Source: Hsuehochloa calcarea
Lineage: Eukaryota > Streptophyta > Magnoliopsida > Poales > Poaceae
Reading direction: 5' to 3'
NCBI GenBank assembly: GCA_036346395.1
Contig: CM070596.1
Location: 22,730,177-22,794,176, forward strand
DNA: 64,000 bases
Shown: piece after piece, positions 49,240 through 61,368 of the stretch
Numbering within the stretch: position 1 is the stretch's first letter
Layout of the letters: each line of letters starts with the position of its first letter
The notes under the pieces: model-generated
Told to the model about the DNA's origin: nothing
The model's input: only the letters and a program-made list of their open reading frames with translations
The model's database searches: none
Program-made: the position numbers and the translations under genes

Positions 49240-52200
49240 ATGTGAGCCAAACCTCCAATGTCTCTACAAGTACCTATTAATCATTTAAGCACCTTTTGTT
49301 ACCCAAACTCGGTTAGGTCCTTGAATGTTAGTCACAAGAGATTTGGTCACCCAAATGGCCCTAGCAATAAGTTTTGGTGAACTAACAATTCTTGTAAACA
49401 TATTGTCATTTTTATCATTCCTAAGCAAATAATGATCATTATAGATAATAGGTTTAGAAGAGATACCTTTGGAACAATTGTTAGTAAAATGTCCCTTTTC
49501 CCGACAGTTGTAGTAAGTTTAACATTTTCTTCCATCCTTTGTCTTCTTGTCTTGCTTATTGCCAGCTTGCCTCTTCTTTGAATGTCTAGACTTGACATCT
49601 ATTTTATTTGAGCGCACCGAGGTATTATAGCCCTTCTCATTGCATCCAAAGCAATTGGCATTCTTCGTGTGTCTTGCTATTCTCCTTCTTCTTGGGAGTG
49701 AAGTCAATTCCACTCTTATCTTGCAAGCATTTTTGCTTACTCAATATTTCATCGAGAGTGGCATTCCCTTTGAAACTTATTTCCAAGTTAATTTTCAATT
49801 TTGTGACTTGAGCCTTGAGCTCTTTGTTTTCCTCTATATGGTTAGTCTCAACAAGCATAGATGAAGTAGAAGCATCTATTTTTAGGCTACAAGAAATATC
49901 TAACAAATCACCACAAGATGTGGATATGCTAACCTTAGATGAAATTCAAGGGCTAGGATGTAACACCCCAGCCCAATACTGAGCCTGGAATGCCACCAAA
50001 CTACCCTTAAAAGTCTAATAATCATCAACACACTAGAAAATTTCAGCAAGCAAAATAATAATAGAACCCGTCCACGGGTCTCAACAAAACCTGAATAAAG
50101 ATTGATCAACATGAACAACTAAGTAAAGGAAACATAACCAGGTAAGCAATCCAAAACAGCACCAAACTAATGAATTCGAAGCATTGAAACAAAATAGACT
50201 AGTCCAGAACATTGACCTAAATTTTATTCAATGTCTAACAAGTCCTAGAGTAATCCAGCAATAAGGAATAAAATATTCTCATGGCAATTAATCATGTGTC
50301 TGAAGTAGAAAACTATTCCATGTGCCCTATTCGCTCTCAAACATGGTGCCCTCGAAGATCACCTAAAAACAACAGAAGAGCAAGGGTGAGTCCACGACTC
50401 AGCAAATACAATAATATACAACGAACAATAATGAATCAACGGTATTCAATAACTTCATTATCATCAGATGCACTTTTATTAATATTCTTGTGATGTTCTC
50501 TTCACTTTGATATCACATCCATTCATCTCTTATCAATGCAACTCTACTCTACATGTCCACATGCACTTCTTTCGCGTATACCGGTATACCGTGAGTGAAT
50601 GCTCGCGACAACATTCACTCTCAAGCCCGCTCCTCCTCAAAGATCGGGGACCTCCTCAACTCCCGTGGAGTTGTGATCAATCATGATCACCTGCTCTTAT
50701 GCAAAGATGCTTATGAATGCAAACATGCAGAATTTCATAATACTCATCATATTCAATTTTTTCCTCATGTTCATCAACAATATAAATCCATACCATTCCA
50801 TTGCTTGCAATTAAATACGAATAAAAGCACAACAATAATGATAATAGAAGATAAAGAAAACAGTGATCAATCATTGATCGCTGTCTACCATGCACTTGCC
50901 TCAACCGTGCGAAGACGACGAAATGCAAGAGGGTCTTGCCGGAACCAATTCCTCACCTGAACGATTTTAACAAGCATTCTAAGATAACCATACCGAAATA
51001 AAAACAAAGCCATAAGCGAATACGAGTTTGCTATTAACTCTAGCGCAACTCCAACTCCCAAAACCCCAAATGCCAGTCTGTCCCCTCGACAGACAGTCCT
51101 GTTCTAAAATCAGTAACTTTTTGACCAGAGATCCAAATGAGGTGATCTTGGTCATTCTGGAAATATTATCAAAAATCCTACCTAAACCTAGATGATGAGG
51201 CTTCCATATTCGGCCACCTTCTACCCTTACCAAGGAGATTAACATAACAGAGATTTCACGTCAAGGTTTCTGGACAGCGATACTAAAACCAACGTAGCTT
51301 TCAGTACACAGGGTCAATTCTTATGATCTTTAGCTTGATGGAAAGATAAGAAAATTATCTACAATAACCCATTTGGTGGGCCTTTCTAATTTGGCCACCC
51401 TCTGCGTCTAAAAGACAGTTAAAGTTCGGCAACCACAATCGTCGAGACAGACCAAACTGCTATCGACGAACAATATTGCGAAGAGAAGAAAAATCATAAC
51501 TTTTGATTGGTATCTCCAAAATTTAAGATTTTTATCAATATGGAAAGATAAAGAAATTTCCTACAACATTCGTTATGGTGAGATCCCCTAATTCATCCAT
51601 TAACTATTTTCTAACGATCGATTACCAATATCTATTAGAATTAAAACAGAACTGCAGAACAGCAGCGCTACAAAAATCATATCTCCCAATCCGCTCATCC
51701 AAACAACTTGATTCAATACTCTACGGAAAGCTAGCGACGTTGCCCACAATTCTCTAGAAGACATCCTGGCCAGAAAATGCACTTAATGTCCTCAAAACCA
51801 TCGGCTAATACTAACTATCCTAAATAGATCTATTACCGACGCCGCCTAATTATCTTGCATTATTCTACCAATCGAATGGGATCGGATTACCCTTGAAGAA
51901 CATTGAAGAACATGAACTCGGCTGCGATCCTCCCTTATCTTCCCTTCTTCTCTTCTCATTTGTATCTACTTTTGGAAGGTCGATATACATATGCAAAAGT
52001 GAAGCACCAATTATCTAGTCCAAGGCTCTGAATTGCACTCGGTTTGCATGCCACATAATTATCTTGTAGTGGAAGTACTAATCAGAAGAAGAAAGCAACG
52101 CGCATGCAGACAAAGACACACGCGCATGCAAAGCTTCAAGTAGCAAAGGCTACATGCGTGTGCTACTGCGCCGATGGTGTTTGGCGGATGGAGATGCGCG

Positions 52201-53304
52201 ACCAAGCGGCAGATGGCGCGGCCGAATGCGCGTGGGTAGCAAATAACGACACGGCAAAGTAGCAGAACGGCAATGGCGATGGCGCCACACGGCAGGCGAC
52301 TACGGCGGCGATCACGCGCAGAGGAAAACGCGACCGGTGCTTGGCGTGTGAAAATTGGAGGCGCGCACGGAGGAAAAAAAACCGTTAGGGCTTCGGTTTC
52401 GATTTCTCTCCTATATTTCCCTTTTACCCCAAAGATTTAATTAACTCCTCACGCACGACCCGTTCTAGAGAACGACTCCTCTCTAAAACTCCAAAATATC
52501 TCGTTTCCACGTAACCCCTTTTATCTAAATACGCACGAGTCCTCAAAAGGGTTATAATAAGAATATCCCACTAATCTCTTTCATTCTCTTTCTATAAAGT
52601 GTTTCGGGGTATTACATAGGAGCTATACATGGCATATCATCTAATAAATTACATGTGATGCCTATATCCACCTTTGAGCTAGTGACTTCCTTGAGAATGA
52701 GGGATTCATGTTCTTCTTTTAGCATATCATAATTATTTTGAATAGAGATATGCTCTTTCTTTAAAACTTTGAATCTCATCTTCTCTTTCCCAAGATATTC
52801 ATTAAGCATTTCTAACATATTCATCAACTTATCATACGTAGGCTCATCATTATTTACCTTATTATTACCTTTTGTCATAAAGCAATGAGATGATGTGGAT
52901 GGAGTTGAGGACTCCTCATTGTCGGAGCTAGAAGTTGAGCATTCTTCTCCTGACATCCACTCTTCTATGCAATCATCCTTAGTTGAGGTGGGCATTTCAT
53001 AATGATCTTGAAGATGTGTCCACATATCATGTGCGTTCTTGAGATTGCATATGGCATCGAACACCTCTACACTCAAAGTATTAAATAAAGCGATAATTGC
53101 TTGAGCGTCGAGATGTAAGCATTTCTCTTCCTCATTTGTTGGCGCGAGAGGAGCCAATGGAGGAGAAAAGCACACATCTATAATACGCCATATTTTAGGG
53201 CTCATGGCCTTAAAGTAGCATGACAGGCGTATTTTCCGATAAGCATAATTTGTGCTATCAAATAGAGGTGCTTCATCTAGGTGCATTATATCACTAGTTG
53301 TCAT
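49240..53304 (-). pseudogene. Copia gag, split by a solo LTR; pol absent
   Basis: The ATG at 53304 gives MTTSDIMHLDEAPLFD, then copia gag features (NLKNAHDMWTHLQDHYE) and an acidic, serine-rich stretch. It then continues into a coiled coil up to the insertion at 52616. After the solo LTR and its duplication (49954-52621) the same frame resumes at 49953 with one stop, giving SLKIDASTSSML and a lysine-rich stretch. The C-terminal knuckle reads YYNCREKGHFTNNC (about 49515-49475), with the first Cys replaced by Tyr. A few frameshifts lie between 49720 and 49520. The gene is inactive as read. Continuity of the frame across the insertion confirms the solo-LTR borders. Confidence 0.85.
49959..52616 (-). 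mobile_element. Solo LTR (gypsy-type), TSD TAGGA
   Basis: On the plus strand it starts TGTAACACCCCAGCCC and ends CGGGGTATTACA. It is flanked by TAGGA at 49954-49958 and 52617-52621. Orientation is inferred by homology to the plus-strand solo LTR at 22491-48191: both share the motif with GTCGTC and GGTTGAGGCAAGT (here on the minus strand near 50930-50900). No internal sequence remains. Removing it and one duplication rejoins the copia gag frame. Confidence 0.9.
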
Positions 53305-53345
53305 GCTTTACTCTCAGACGGCTAAGTCTAATAAAATGAGAGACC

Positions 53346-53359
53346 AAGCTCTGATACCA
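53346..53359 (-). other. Primer-binding site of the gag-only copia derivative
   Basis: TGGTATCAGAGCTT on the minus strand, two bases after the LTR at 53362; complementary to initiator methionine tRNA. Confidence 0.85.
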
Positions 53360-53361
53360 CT

Positions 53362-55605
53362 TGTAAGATCGAGGAGGCCAACTAGAGGGGGTGAATAGGC
53401 AGTTTTAAAAATCTTTTGGCTAAAACCGATTTCTAATGCGGAAGCTAACAACAATTCAGTTTTACACAATTAAAACCTAAATCAACTCGTCTTTACTAAG
53501 TGCACCAATAATTCTAAGACTATTGATAATGATAGCAAACATACAAAGACATGTAAGCAATTTAATTCTAGGAATGTAAATTACACAAAGTAAATCACTA
53601 GAAGGCAAGCCACAATGACACGACGATGTTTTAGCCTAGTGTTCGGAGACTTGCTGGTCTCCCCTAATCCACGTTGAGGTCAGCCCAAATGAATTGGACT
53701 GGCACTACAAATTGAGCCAAACACCTCTGAGGTAAGTCCAACCACTTGGACCGACTCTAACATGAACTAACACCTCGATCCACTCGGGGTTCTTGTCCTC
53801 CACTCCGGAGATTGCGAGCACCAAACCACTCACAACTGCCCGGGTCTTCTCACAACCTTCTTTGAGAAGCACACCGGCGCAATACCTCCAAGTCGTTTAG
53901 GTGTCGTCAAACACTAAGAGTGGTAAGCCGAAGACTCTCACTTGAATGAATCAAGTGTCTAAGCTCAAGTGGATATACAATCCACTACCTAATGCAGCAC
54001 ATACACTTAGGTTTTGCTCTCTAAGCTCACTAAGTGCAACACATGCATAAAAGAGTGTAGAGTACTTGCTCTTTGCTCAAGGGAATGAATATGGCACCAG
54101 CAACCATCCCCACAACCGGCCAAGGTGGGTATTTATAGTCCATATACAAAAACTTGCCGTTGGAGGAAAGATTATAAAAAAAAAGCACGAGTAGTAGTAT
54201 CGCCGTTCATCGGCCGGTACTACCGCACTTTCACCGATTACACAGTAACGACTATAGCAGACAAAATTAATACATCTGAACTAGTCGTTAGAAAAAATTA
54301 ATACATCTGAACTAGTCGTTAGAAATGCGGCGTGGTACTACGTCCGTTGAATATGCAGTAGTTCCGCTCTCCGGTACTTTTGACCACATAAGGCGGTACT
54401 ACCGCTTCCCTTCGAGGTCCAAACTGCCCAATCTGGAAATAACCTACCACCAACTAAATTTTGGAACTTCCGGTGTGCGATAGTTCTGCTCAGGATATGC
54501 AGTCGTACCACGATGCGGTAGTTCTGCCAAATGAACCTCGCTACTACCACCTTCTAGGAGAACAAACATGCTCCAAAAGGTGTCTCTTTAGAAAACACGT
54601 ACGCCAACTAAGGTTCGGTCCGACCGGGTTGTGGTAGTACTGCACACCTTTCCAGTCATACCGTTGTGCGGTAGTACCACCAAGAGAACGTCTTTACTAC
54701 CAACTTTTCTAAGAAAAGCATAGTTGGCTTTTGCAAACAAGGGTTAAAGGCAAGATTCTCAACAAGTTGTAAAATACATTTGCTGACTTTTAGAATCAAC
54801 GTCACAAGGAATATGGTACATGGACTTAAACTATTTGCAAAACACATTCGCAAACTAAAGTCACATGATATAAGGATTATGCATAAGCCGTGACCATTTG
54901 CAAAACACATTCGCAAATATCGGCAATATGCCAACGAGAGCTAGAGCAAGCAAGACGAGCTATCAGCACATGACACACTCAAGATACTAATCATGACCCC
55001 TCTTAATAGTACATCAACCTATACTAGCAATCCGGTCTTCCAACCAAACGCCAAGATCGGTAAAAGACTAGTAACACATCCTTAGCCCTAACTAGTCATA
55101 CCTTTGCCTTGCACACCCTCTTAAAGCTTGATGACATACATTTTCATTTCAAGTTTGGGTTCTTGACTTGAATACCATCAACATATAATGATCTTCTTCA
55201 CTTCGGGATCTTGTCTTGATGCTTATCAACACATGATGATATTCTTCATCCCGAATCTTGACTTGAATATCATCAACACATGATTATCTTCCTCACGTGC
55301 CCTCCATCAACGCATGATGTGTCTTCTCTTGACTTGATGATCAACTCATGATCATCTTCTCTTCGAGATCTTGATATGCATCAACACATCATGCATCCTT
55401 CACTTGACTTCCATCAACATATGATGGATCTTCTCTTCTTGAACTTTGACTTGATGTCGATCAACTTATGATGTCATCCCAAGTCATCATCATCTTGGAA
55501 TTCAACCTATTTCACTAACTCTTGAAAAATATTAGTTCCGCAATATGATTGTCATTAATTACCACAATATATCATTAACTCATAATGGTGGGTCAAGATA
55601 CTTCA
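53362..55605 (-). repeat. Copia LTR with a primer site on one side and a polypurine tract on the other
   Basis: Starts TGTAAGATCGAGG and ends GATACTTCA on the plus strand (2244 bp). The GGGGGTGAATAGGC start is shared with the Sirevirus-like LTRs, so it is a related family. GGTAGTACC-type motifs lie at 54190-54680. On the left are a primer site and gag, which makes it a 5' LTR of the lower body. On the right is AAAGAGGGAAAGAT (minus, 55619-55606), which makes it a 3' LTR of an upper body. No duplication flanks it. Confidence 0.8.
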
Positions 55606-56145
55606 ATCTTTCCCTCTTTGGTAATTGATGACAACCATCACAATTACAACTAATTGAATATAAAGCAATATGAGTATATATGAACTACACAAGTTTTATA
55701 TAGTCAATGGATATGTTTCAAAGTAGAGATCCTTAATATATGTGGATAAAGGAATATGAATCAATACCCATGAAACTACAAAACATAGAGTGAACTCCCC
55801 CTAAATGTGTGCATACACAAATGTGTAATAAAAACATATGCACATATTCAAGTTAGACTTTTTTAGTGGAGTTCAACTTATATTTTGGATCCGAGGAATG
55901 AAACAAGATATAAGAATTTGATGTCAAATGCATACCTCCATGATTTTCACCTTTTCATCCAAATAAAACTACATAATAGGTATATCAATAGAAATGTTAG
56001 TCTCACATATGGATTTATCATTAATCATAAAAATAATATATTAACTTATAATGGTAGGTCTAGATTCCTCTGCCACAAGTGTCGTTTTGCCGTCCCTAAT
56101 TCACTTTGGAACGATAAGCTTGTCTTGTTTCAGGACAATGAGTTG
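55606..56145 (-). other. Polypurine region of a second copia body, then unassigned DNA
   Basis: Two polypurine tracts on the minus strand (55619-55606 and about 55806-55794, TTAGGGGGAGTTC) show that copia internal sequence continues to about 55860. From about 55885 a plus-strand open frame of 92 codons starts MDPRNETRYKNL. It contains FLCHKCRFAV but has no family that I recognise. Confidence 0.4.
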
Positions 56146-56150
56146 CTAGT

Positions 56151-56843
56151 TGTAACACCCTGACCCAAAATCGGCTCAATGCCCAGCCCACCGTGGGGCG
56201 GACCAGCCCACACATAGCACCTCACTTACACTTTCGTCCTCGCTTCGTGTAAAAGGGTTAACCCGGAGGTGCTACGTTTGGATCCAACAAGCATTATATA
56301 CTACTACAACTCACTTGAGACAAGCAATGTGGGACTAATCCCACCACACAACTCCTCATGGGCCACATGGGCCACGCTATGAGTAGCCCGGGGTATTACA
56401 CTCACCCCCCCTTAAGGGCTGACGCCCTCGGCAGCATACCGCATACACGGCAAATGCCCGTAACCACCCCTCGACACGCCCCGTCGCCCAGTGCCACCCA
56501 TATGCCATGCCATGTGTCCACTCCGCCCACATGTGCCATGCGCCATATGCCCGCTTCGTCCCCGCACGCGCCTGCAATGAAGGTTGATGCTCGATACCAT
56601 CCGTAACACCGACCCAAAATCGGCTCAATGCCCACCACCGTGGGCGGACCCGCCCACACATAGCACCTCACTTACACTTTCGTCCTCGCTCGTAAAAGGG
56701 TTAACCCGGAGGTGCTACGTTTGGATCCAACAGGCATTATATACTACCACAACTCACTTGAGACAAGCAATGTGGGACTAATCCCACCACACAACTCCTC
56801 ATGGGCCACATGGGCCACGCTATGAGTAGGCCGGGGTATTACA
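56151..56843 (-). mobile_element. TRIM-type miniature LTR retrotransposon, TSD CTAGT
   Basis: Two LTRs of about 245 bp (56151-56400 and 56602-56843) enclose only about 200 bp. Both end GGGGTATTACA; the first starts TGTAACACCC and the second CGTAACACC. CTAGT flanks the element at 56146-56150 and 56844-56848. A polypurine tract (CTTAAGGGGGGGTGAG, minus, 56416-56401) and a primer-like site (TGGTATCGAGCATC, minus, about 56600-56587) give the minus orientation. There is no coding capacity, as expected of a TRIM, which must be moved by proteins from another element. Confidence 0.92.
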
Positions 56844-56988
56844 CTAGTGTACAGAGAGCTTTTTGTTTTATTAACTCGGATATAAGCTTGCTTGCTGTTT
56901 GTGAGTTGTTGCTGTGTCAGGTCACGAGGAGGATCCACCTCATACGAAGGCACCAGTTACGTGGATATAGTACACTCACTTGCGCGGG

Positions 56989-57650
56989 ATGCTACAAAAG
57001 AAACATCATGATCGTGATAATAGTGTGTGCGATGAGCTCGGGGAAGTTCAGACTAGATTGAGCAACCTTGGGGAGGAGGTTACGCAGCTGCGTACAGACA
57101 TCAACAACAATTCTTGGAGCTATGCACCATGTTCAACCACCCCAATGTGCATCGTCGTCAACACGACGACACCGAGGATTTTGTCAATAAGCCCAAGTTT
57201 ACTATCCCGATATTTTCAGTTAGTACAGATGTGGAAGAATACCTCACTTGGGGTACTAATGAGAGGAAGCTTTCACTCGCGTCCAATGGTTTGGATGATT
57301 ATGCCACACATTGGTGGAAGCGGTTTGTTCGTAAGCGTCTAGAGCGCCATGAGTTGCCGACTATCACCTGGGAGCAGATGAAGCAACATTTGCGTGCACG
57401 TTTTGTACCTCGCCACTACAAGCGTTCACTATTAGAAAAATTGACAGGGCTGCGACAAAATTTGAAGTCCATTGGTGTGTCACATGAGAAGGTGACCAAG
57501 CATGAGACTTTCCCTTCGACCCAGGCTTCATGTAGTGTTGCCCCACTGCTTCATGAAGAGATTGTGGTTGATAGTTCTTGCTCTATTGCTAACCCACAAT
57601 CTTTGGGGCTGAGGTGTATCAACACCCATGTGAGAATGAGAGACACATAG
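56989..57650 (+). pseudogene. Ty3/gypsy gag fragment, plus strand
   Basis: From the ATG at 56989 an N-terminal helical stretch (ELGEVQTRLSNLGEEVTQLR) runs to a frameshift near 57114. The capsid core then follows in the next frame: KFTIPIFS, ATHWWKRFVRKRLER, TWEQMKQHLRARFVPRHYKR and LLEKLTGLRQ. This is the standard gypsy gag core order. The usual continuation (EEYYKEME-type) and a zinc knuckle are missing, and the frame turns into unrelated sequence. It could be the gag of the second-layer gypsy (same strand) or a separate non-autonomous element. Confidence 0.8.
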
Positions 57651-58630
57651 CCTAATTGAGTGAAGTAGATGATAGTAAAAGTGAGGAAATTACAAATATT
57701 AATGGCATACTCTCTACTTCTAGTGTTGCATCTCACATTGTGTAGGTTGATATTAAAGAAGAGGAGTTGAATGTTCAACAACTGGCACCGTTGGAAGTAA
57801 AATACGAGGAGATAGCCACGGTTGGGGATGGAGTGCTCGCTTCCCTGTGGTTTCATAATGAATATTTGATATCTACACCACCTACATCAGCTAAGGAGGT
57901 CGATAACAATACCAATCATGGTGTTGAATTGAATATTCTTTAAGAAGAGGTAAGTAAGAGTGAGAACTATAGTTTTCCTTTGAATATTTCATGTTCTGAA
58001 TTTATTGCGTTGAATTTACATATTGTGGAATTTATTACTTATGATGAAGTTCTTACTAGAATATCCATTGATGATTTTTTATGCTATATCACGTTCGATG
58101 AACCCATAGAGCTATCTAGTTTGATGGAGAGAGTATCAGAAATTGTGTGTTTGAAATCACTAGAGAGTACCTACACCCTTACTTATAAATTTAATTTGAT
58201 TGGAGATTATGATGTAGACAACATGTTTCATGTTTATCGAATATGCATTACTTGTGATAAGCTTGCTAAATTGAAAATGCATGTTTTGGACAAACCATCT
58301 CTTGGGCAATGTCATGGTCTCTTAGAGATGAGTTTAAATGTGAGTGTCTACTATTTAAGCATATTTTTAAAGCCTACTCAGTCATCTTTTGTTGACCAAT
58401 CATGCATAAGCAATCAGAGTAGTGCAATTGAAGCATGGAAGCAACAAACAATTTTATCATCTATATTACATAAAACTGATGTTGTAAAGTTGAAATATGA
58501 TTATATGAGCCACTTGCCTACATTTGACAATGAATTTCATCTGTCCATTCATAATTTCTATACATACTTACAAAAGTTGAAGACGACTTCTTTTCCTTGG
58601 TGGGGCAATAATGTGAAAAAGGTGTGTTGA
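57651..58630 (+). pseudogene. Unrecognised ORF following gypsy gag
   Basis: One frame runs from about 57665 to the stop at 58630 with two in-frame stops (near 57744 and 57942). It has an acidic N-terminal part, then an open stretch of more than 216 codons (ISIDDFLCYITFDE, then FNLIGDYDVDNMFHVYRICI) ending LKTTSFPWWGNNVKKVC. I see no protease, reverse transcriptase or integrase motif. It is probably an accessory region of a non-autonomous gypsy element. I do not recognise a family. Confidence 0.45.
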
Positions 58631-58778
58631 GATGAATACATCACATCTATATAATGGCTATTGTTGTACTATTTATGATTTGCAAAACAAAAGGGCTAGT
58701 AAAACGGATGATAAATATATATACCATGCACATACATTGTTTTCTTTGTCTAGCATATTTTCAGGCTATTAAAAACAG

Positions 58779-59345
58779 ATGACAACTTTTCTTAAAGAAA
58801 GGGAGGATGATGAGGTTATTCATGAAGCAAGAACTAAACTTCTCAAACAATATGTGCATTTGTTTCTTAATGAGTTTTCTCGTGATGTCCATGAGAATTG
58901 GATACTACCTAAAAGCAATACATTGTGCATTCTCAGGTTTAACAAATTTAAAGCCTTTGGAACCGAGAGGGAGCAGAGGGAAGCCAGAGCCAAAGCAATA
59001 AAGGGGCGCATTAAATACATTAGCTCATGCAGCTGGTCCAAAACCCATGCGATTCAAGGAGATGGTTATGCAGCCAGCAATCAAAGGGGGCTATGGCCCA
59101 TTCAGCCCAAGAAAGAAGGTCCGTGGTGGAAGAGCAAAAGGGGAGGAGCCCAAGAATCCAAAGCCCAAGTTTTAGATAAGATTTTCAAGCCCAATATGAA
59201 CCTTCCACAAGCCCAACCAAATTCAAACTTGGAATCAACTCAGAATTCAATGCGAATTCGGTTCGGGACAACCCAACAGGACCGTAATAAAAAGGCCATA
59301 ACTTTCACATACGGAGTCCGATTGGGGTATTCTTGTGCTTGTTAG
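58779..59345 (+). pseudogene. ORF with a gypsy pol C-terminus-like tail
   Basis: Open for 188 codons from an ATG at 58779. The early part is charged (EREDDEVIHEARTKLLKQY). The stretch REARAKAIKGRIKYISS resembles the TRARAK-type tail that closes the polyprotein of Tat/RIRE2-like gypsy elements. The rest is low-information. If that reading is right, the element kept gag and the tail of pol and lost the enzymes between them. Confidence 0.4.
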
Positions 59346-60550
59346 AAAGCTTGTTCCAAGGACCACACAGTGGATAAGGTTATAGCCTCAGAAACCCTAC
59401 CGCGTGCCATAATGACCAAAACAGTACGATAGCTGTAAATTTAGTTTTTTTTGTGTGAGTTTGAGTCCAATACATGCAGGGATGAGTTAGAGTCGGTTTA
59501 CATACCTTGTGGCCAGCCATAGGGGTGATATATACCCTTGTATTCATGCCCTTTTGGGTTAGACCAGTTTATGCATACAAATAGAAACAAAGCTATTGCT
59601 TGTTCTTTCAAAACCAGAGTTCATGCGAGGACTTTGAGAGTGGACTAGGCGATCCATTGATTTGTTCTGCAATTCAAGGTCAAGCCGCCGTTCCATTGGG
59701 AATTGGGGACTTGGCATTCATCGTTTGTGGTCTCGTGATGAACAATTATCCGTGGTGTGTTGGGCGTATTCCAAAGAGTTGAGGGTTTGTGCATGGGCAC
59801 AAGTGTTTAGCTAGCGACATCGTCTACTTCGCATTCACTATCCATAGTTCCTCGCCGAGAAGATTGGGTCTCCCCCGTATCACAAATGGTACTTGGTCTG
59901 GACAAGAGGTTGTTAGTGAGGGTGCCTTCGTGCACGAGACTCGGGTATGTGGTAGACTTGTCCGGACCGTTAAGGACCGAGCCATGGCCTATCATTCCAA
60001 GTAACTATCGTACTACCACATGCGGGTTGGGAGTCACTTGGTCAAGTAAGGGAAGGGTTTTATTGGGTTAAGTCCCAGGTGGTGTAAGGATATTTGTGTT
60101 AATCATTTGTTTGTAGGATCCGATGTAATTTTCTATAATGTGCATAGGAGCACTATTTTTCTTTATTTACATGGTATCGGTATCTCCAACACAACTTGCG
60201 AGCCCGCTTAGCAAACACTATTGGTTGTTTGTACTAAGTTTGGGGTTCATCTCGCAAGGGAGACTTATCTCAATAGAATTTTTTTTTTCTAAAAAGTAAC
60301 AAATATCGATTTCCCTGGCTGACACACCATAGAAAGTGTGTTAATTCCGGTAGCTTACGGGCTAGTCGAGTCGTGTGGGTAAAGAAGTACCCCCTACAGG
60401 GATTAAACTATTTGAATAGCCATGTCCACGGTTATGGACAACACTTGGTTTGGGAGGCGTCATCATTAGACTTTCAATTAAAATTGATATGGTTACAACT
60501 TGGTATTCGGCATGAACGGGTATTCGTGCATTTTAGTTTATCAAAGTGGG
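59346..60550 (+). other. LTR-like noncoding sequence, plus strand
   Basis: The module ATAACTTTCACATACGGAGT at the left edge (59297), a TATA-like TGATATATACCC at about 59526 and GC-balanced transcribed-looking DNA suggest an LTR of the preceding element. A stretch at 60360-60450 (CTATTTGAATAGCCATGTCC) is related to the gypsy LTR at 34938-34968 on the other strand. I could not define both ends. Confidence 0.35.
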
Positions 60551-61363
60551 CTACCACTTTGGTATTTATTTGATCTATTTGTTTATCAATGTATAACTTT
60601 GTCACATGTTTTACTTATAGTTCAAATCTGTTTTTCTAAAATGGCAATTGGAAAACTAGTATGAGTAGGATAAAAATTGTTGCATTTTCTGCAAAACTAA
60701 GCCACTAATGCCATCCTTTGATTGTCCTCTAAGCATAAATAATTTTTCCTTTGTGTAAGACTTGCGAGTACATTTGTACTTAACCCGATTGCTGCAAATT
60801 CAGGTGAAGATGATACAACGCCCGACGAGTTCGTTAGCGCCGATTTTGGCGATGCTAACGAGTAGTGCTTTTATCTAACTCCCAGTTGGTTGCCATGGGT
60901 AATGGGGCACACCATTACTGGAACTTTTGTTATTTTGCTTACTTCCGCTGCTACTTAATGTTCTTATTTGAATTTGGCTGGTCGACCCTGTTGTAATAGT
61001 TGTAGAGTTTAACTATTATGTTGAATGTCACTATGTATTATCAATATATACCTTGTATGACTTGTGCTTGATGTTGTTAATGGTATGGGCGTGTTGATCG
61101 CTGATCTTGGGAGCCAACGCGGATACCCACTATTTTTTAATTCCCTTTTAACTTGTTTAACTGTGGACTTGGACCGTTTGGAGAACCGGTCATCATGTAG
61201 TGCTTGTAGAGGAGCAGTACGTATGATCACTGGAGCTCTAGTTTCGGTCGGGACTTCTCACTTAGATGGAGTTAATTTGAAATTCATTTACTTGAGGTCT
61301 AGAGTTATTTCCATATGATCGGGAAGGCCTCGGTCTTACGAAAATAACGCGGGGGTCGTCACA
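60551..61363 (+). repeat. Truncated 3' LTR of the second-layer gypsy element
   Basis: Matches 16938-17756 throughout (GGGCTACCACTTTGGTATTT at the start, GTCGTCACA at the end), with obvious substitutions. The first 3.2 kb of the LTR is missing. The outer end meets AGTAC, the same duplication as at 13754. Confidence 0.8.
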
Positions 61364-61368
61364 AGTAC

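Larger units (their letters stand above)
13759..61363 (+). mobile_element. Second-layer Ty3/gypsy element, plus strand, TSD AGTAC
   Basis: A full 5' LTR (13759-17756) and a primer site (17761) open the element. The last 813 bp of the same LTR recur at 60551-61363. The duplication AGTAC sits exactly outside both ends (13754-13758 and 61364-61368). Everything between is leader plus later insertions. The plus-strand gag fragments at 56989-59345 may be its own internal region or another nested element. No reverse transcriptase in this orientation is visible. The shared LTR end and the exact duplication are seen; ownership of the interior is inferred. Confidence 0.7.
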
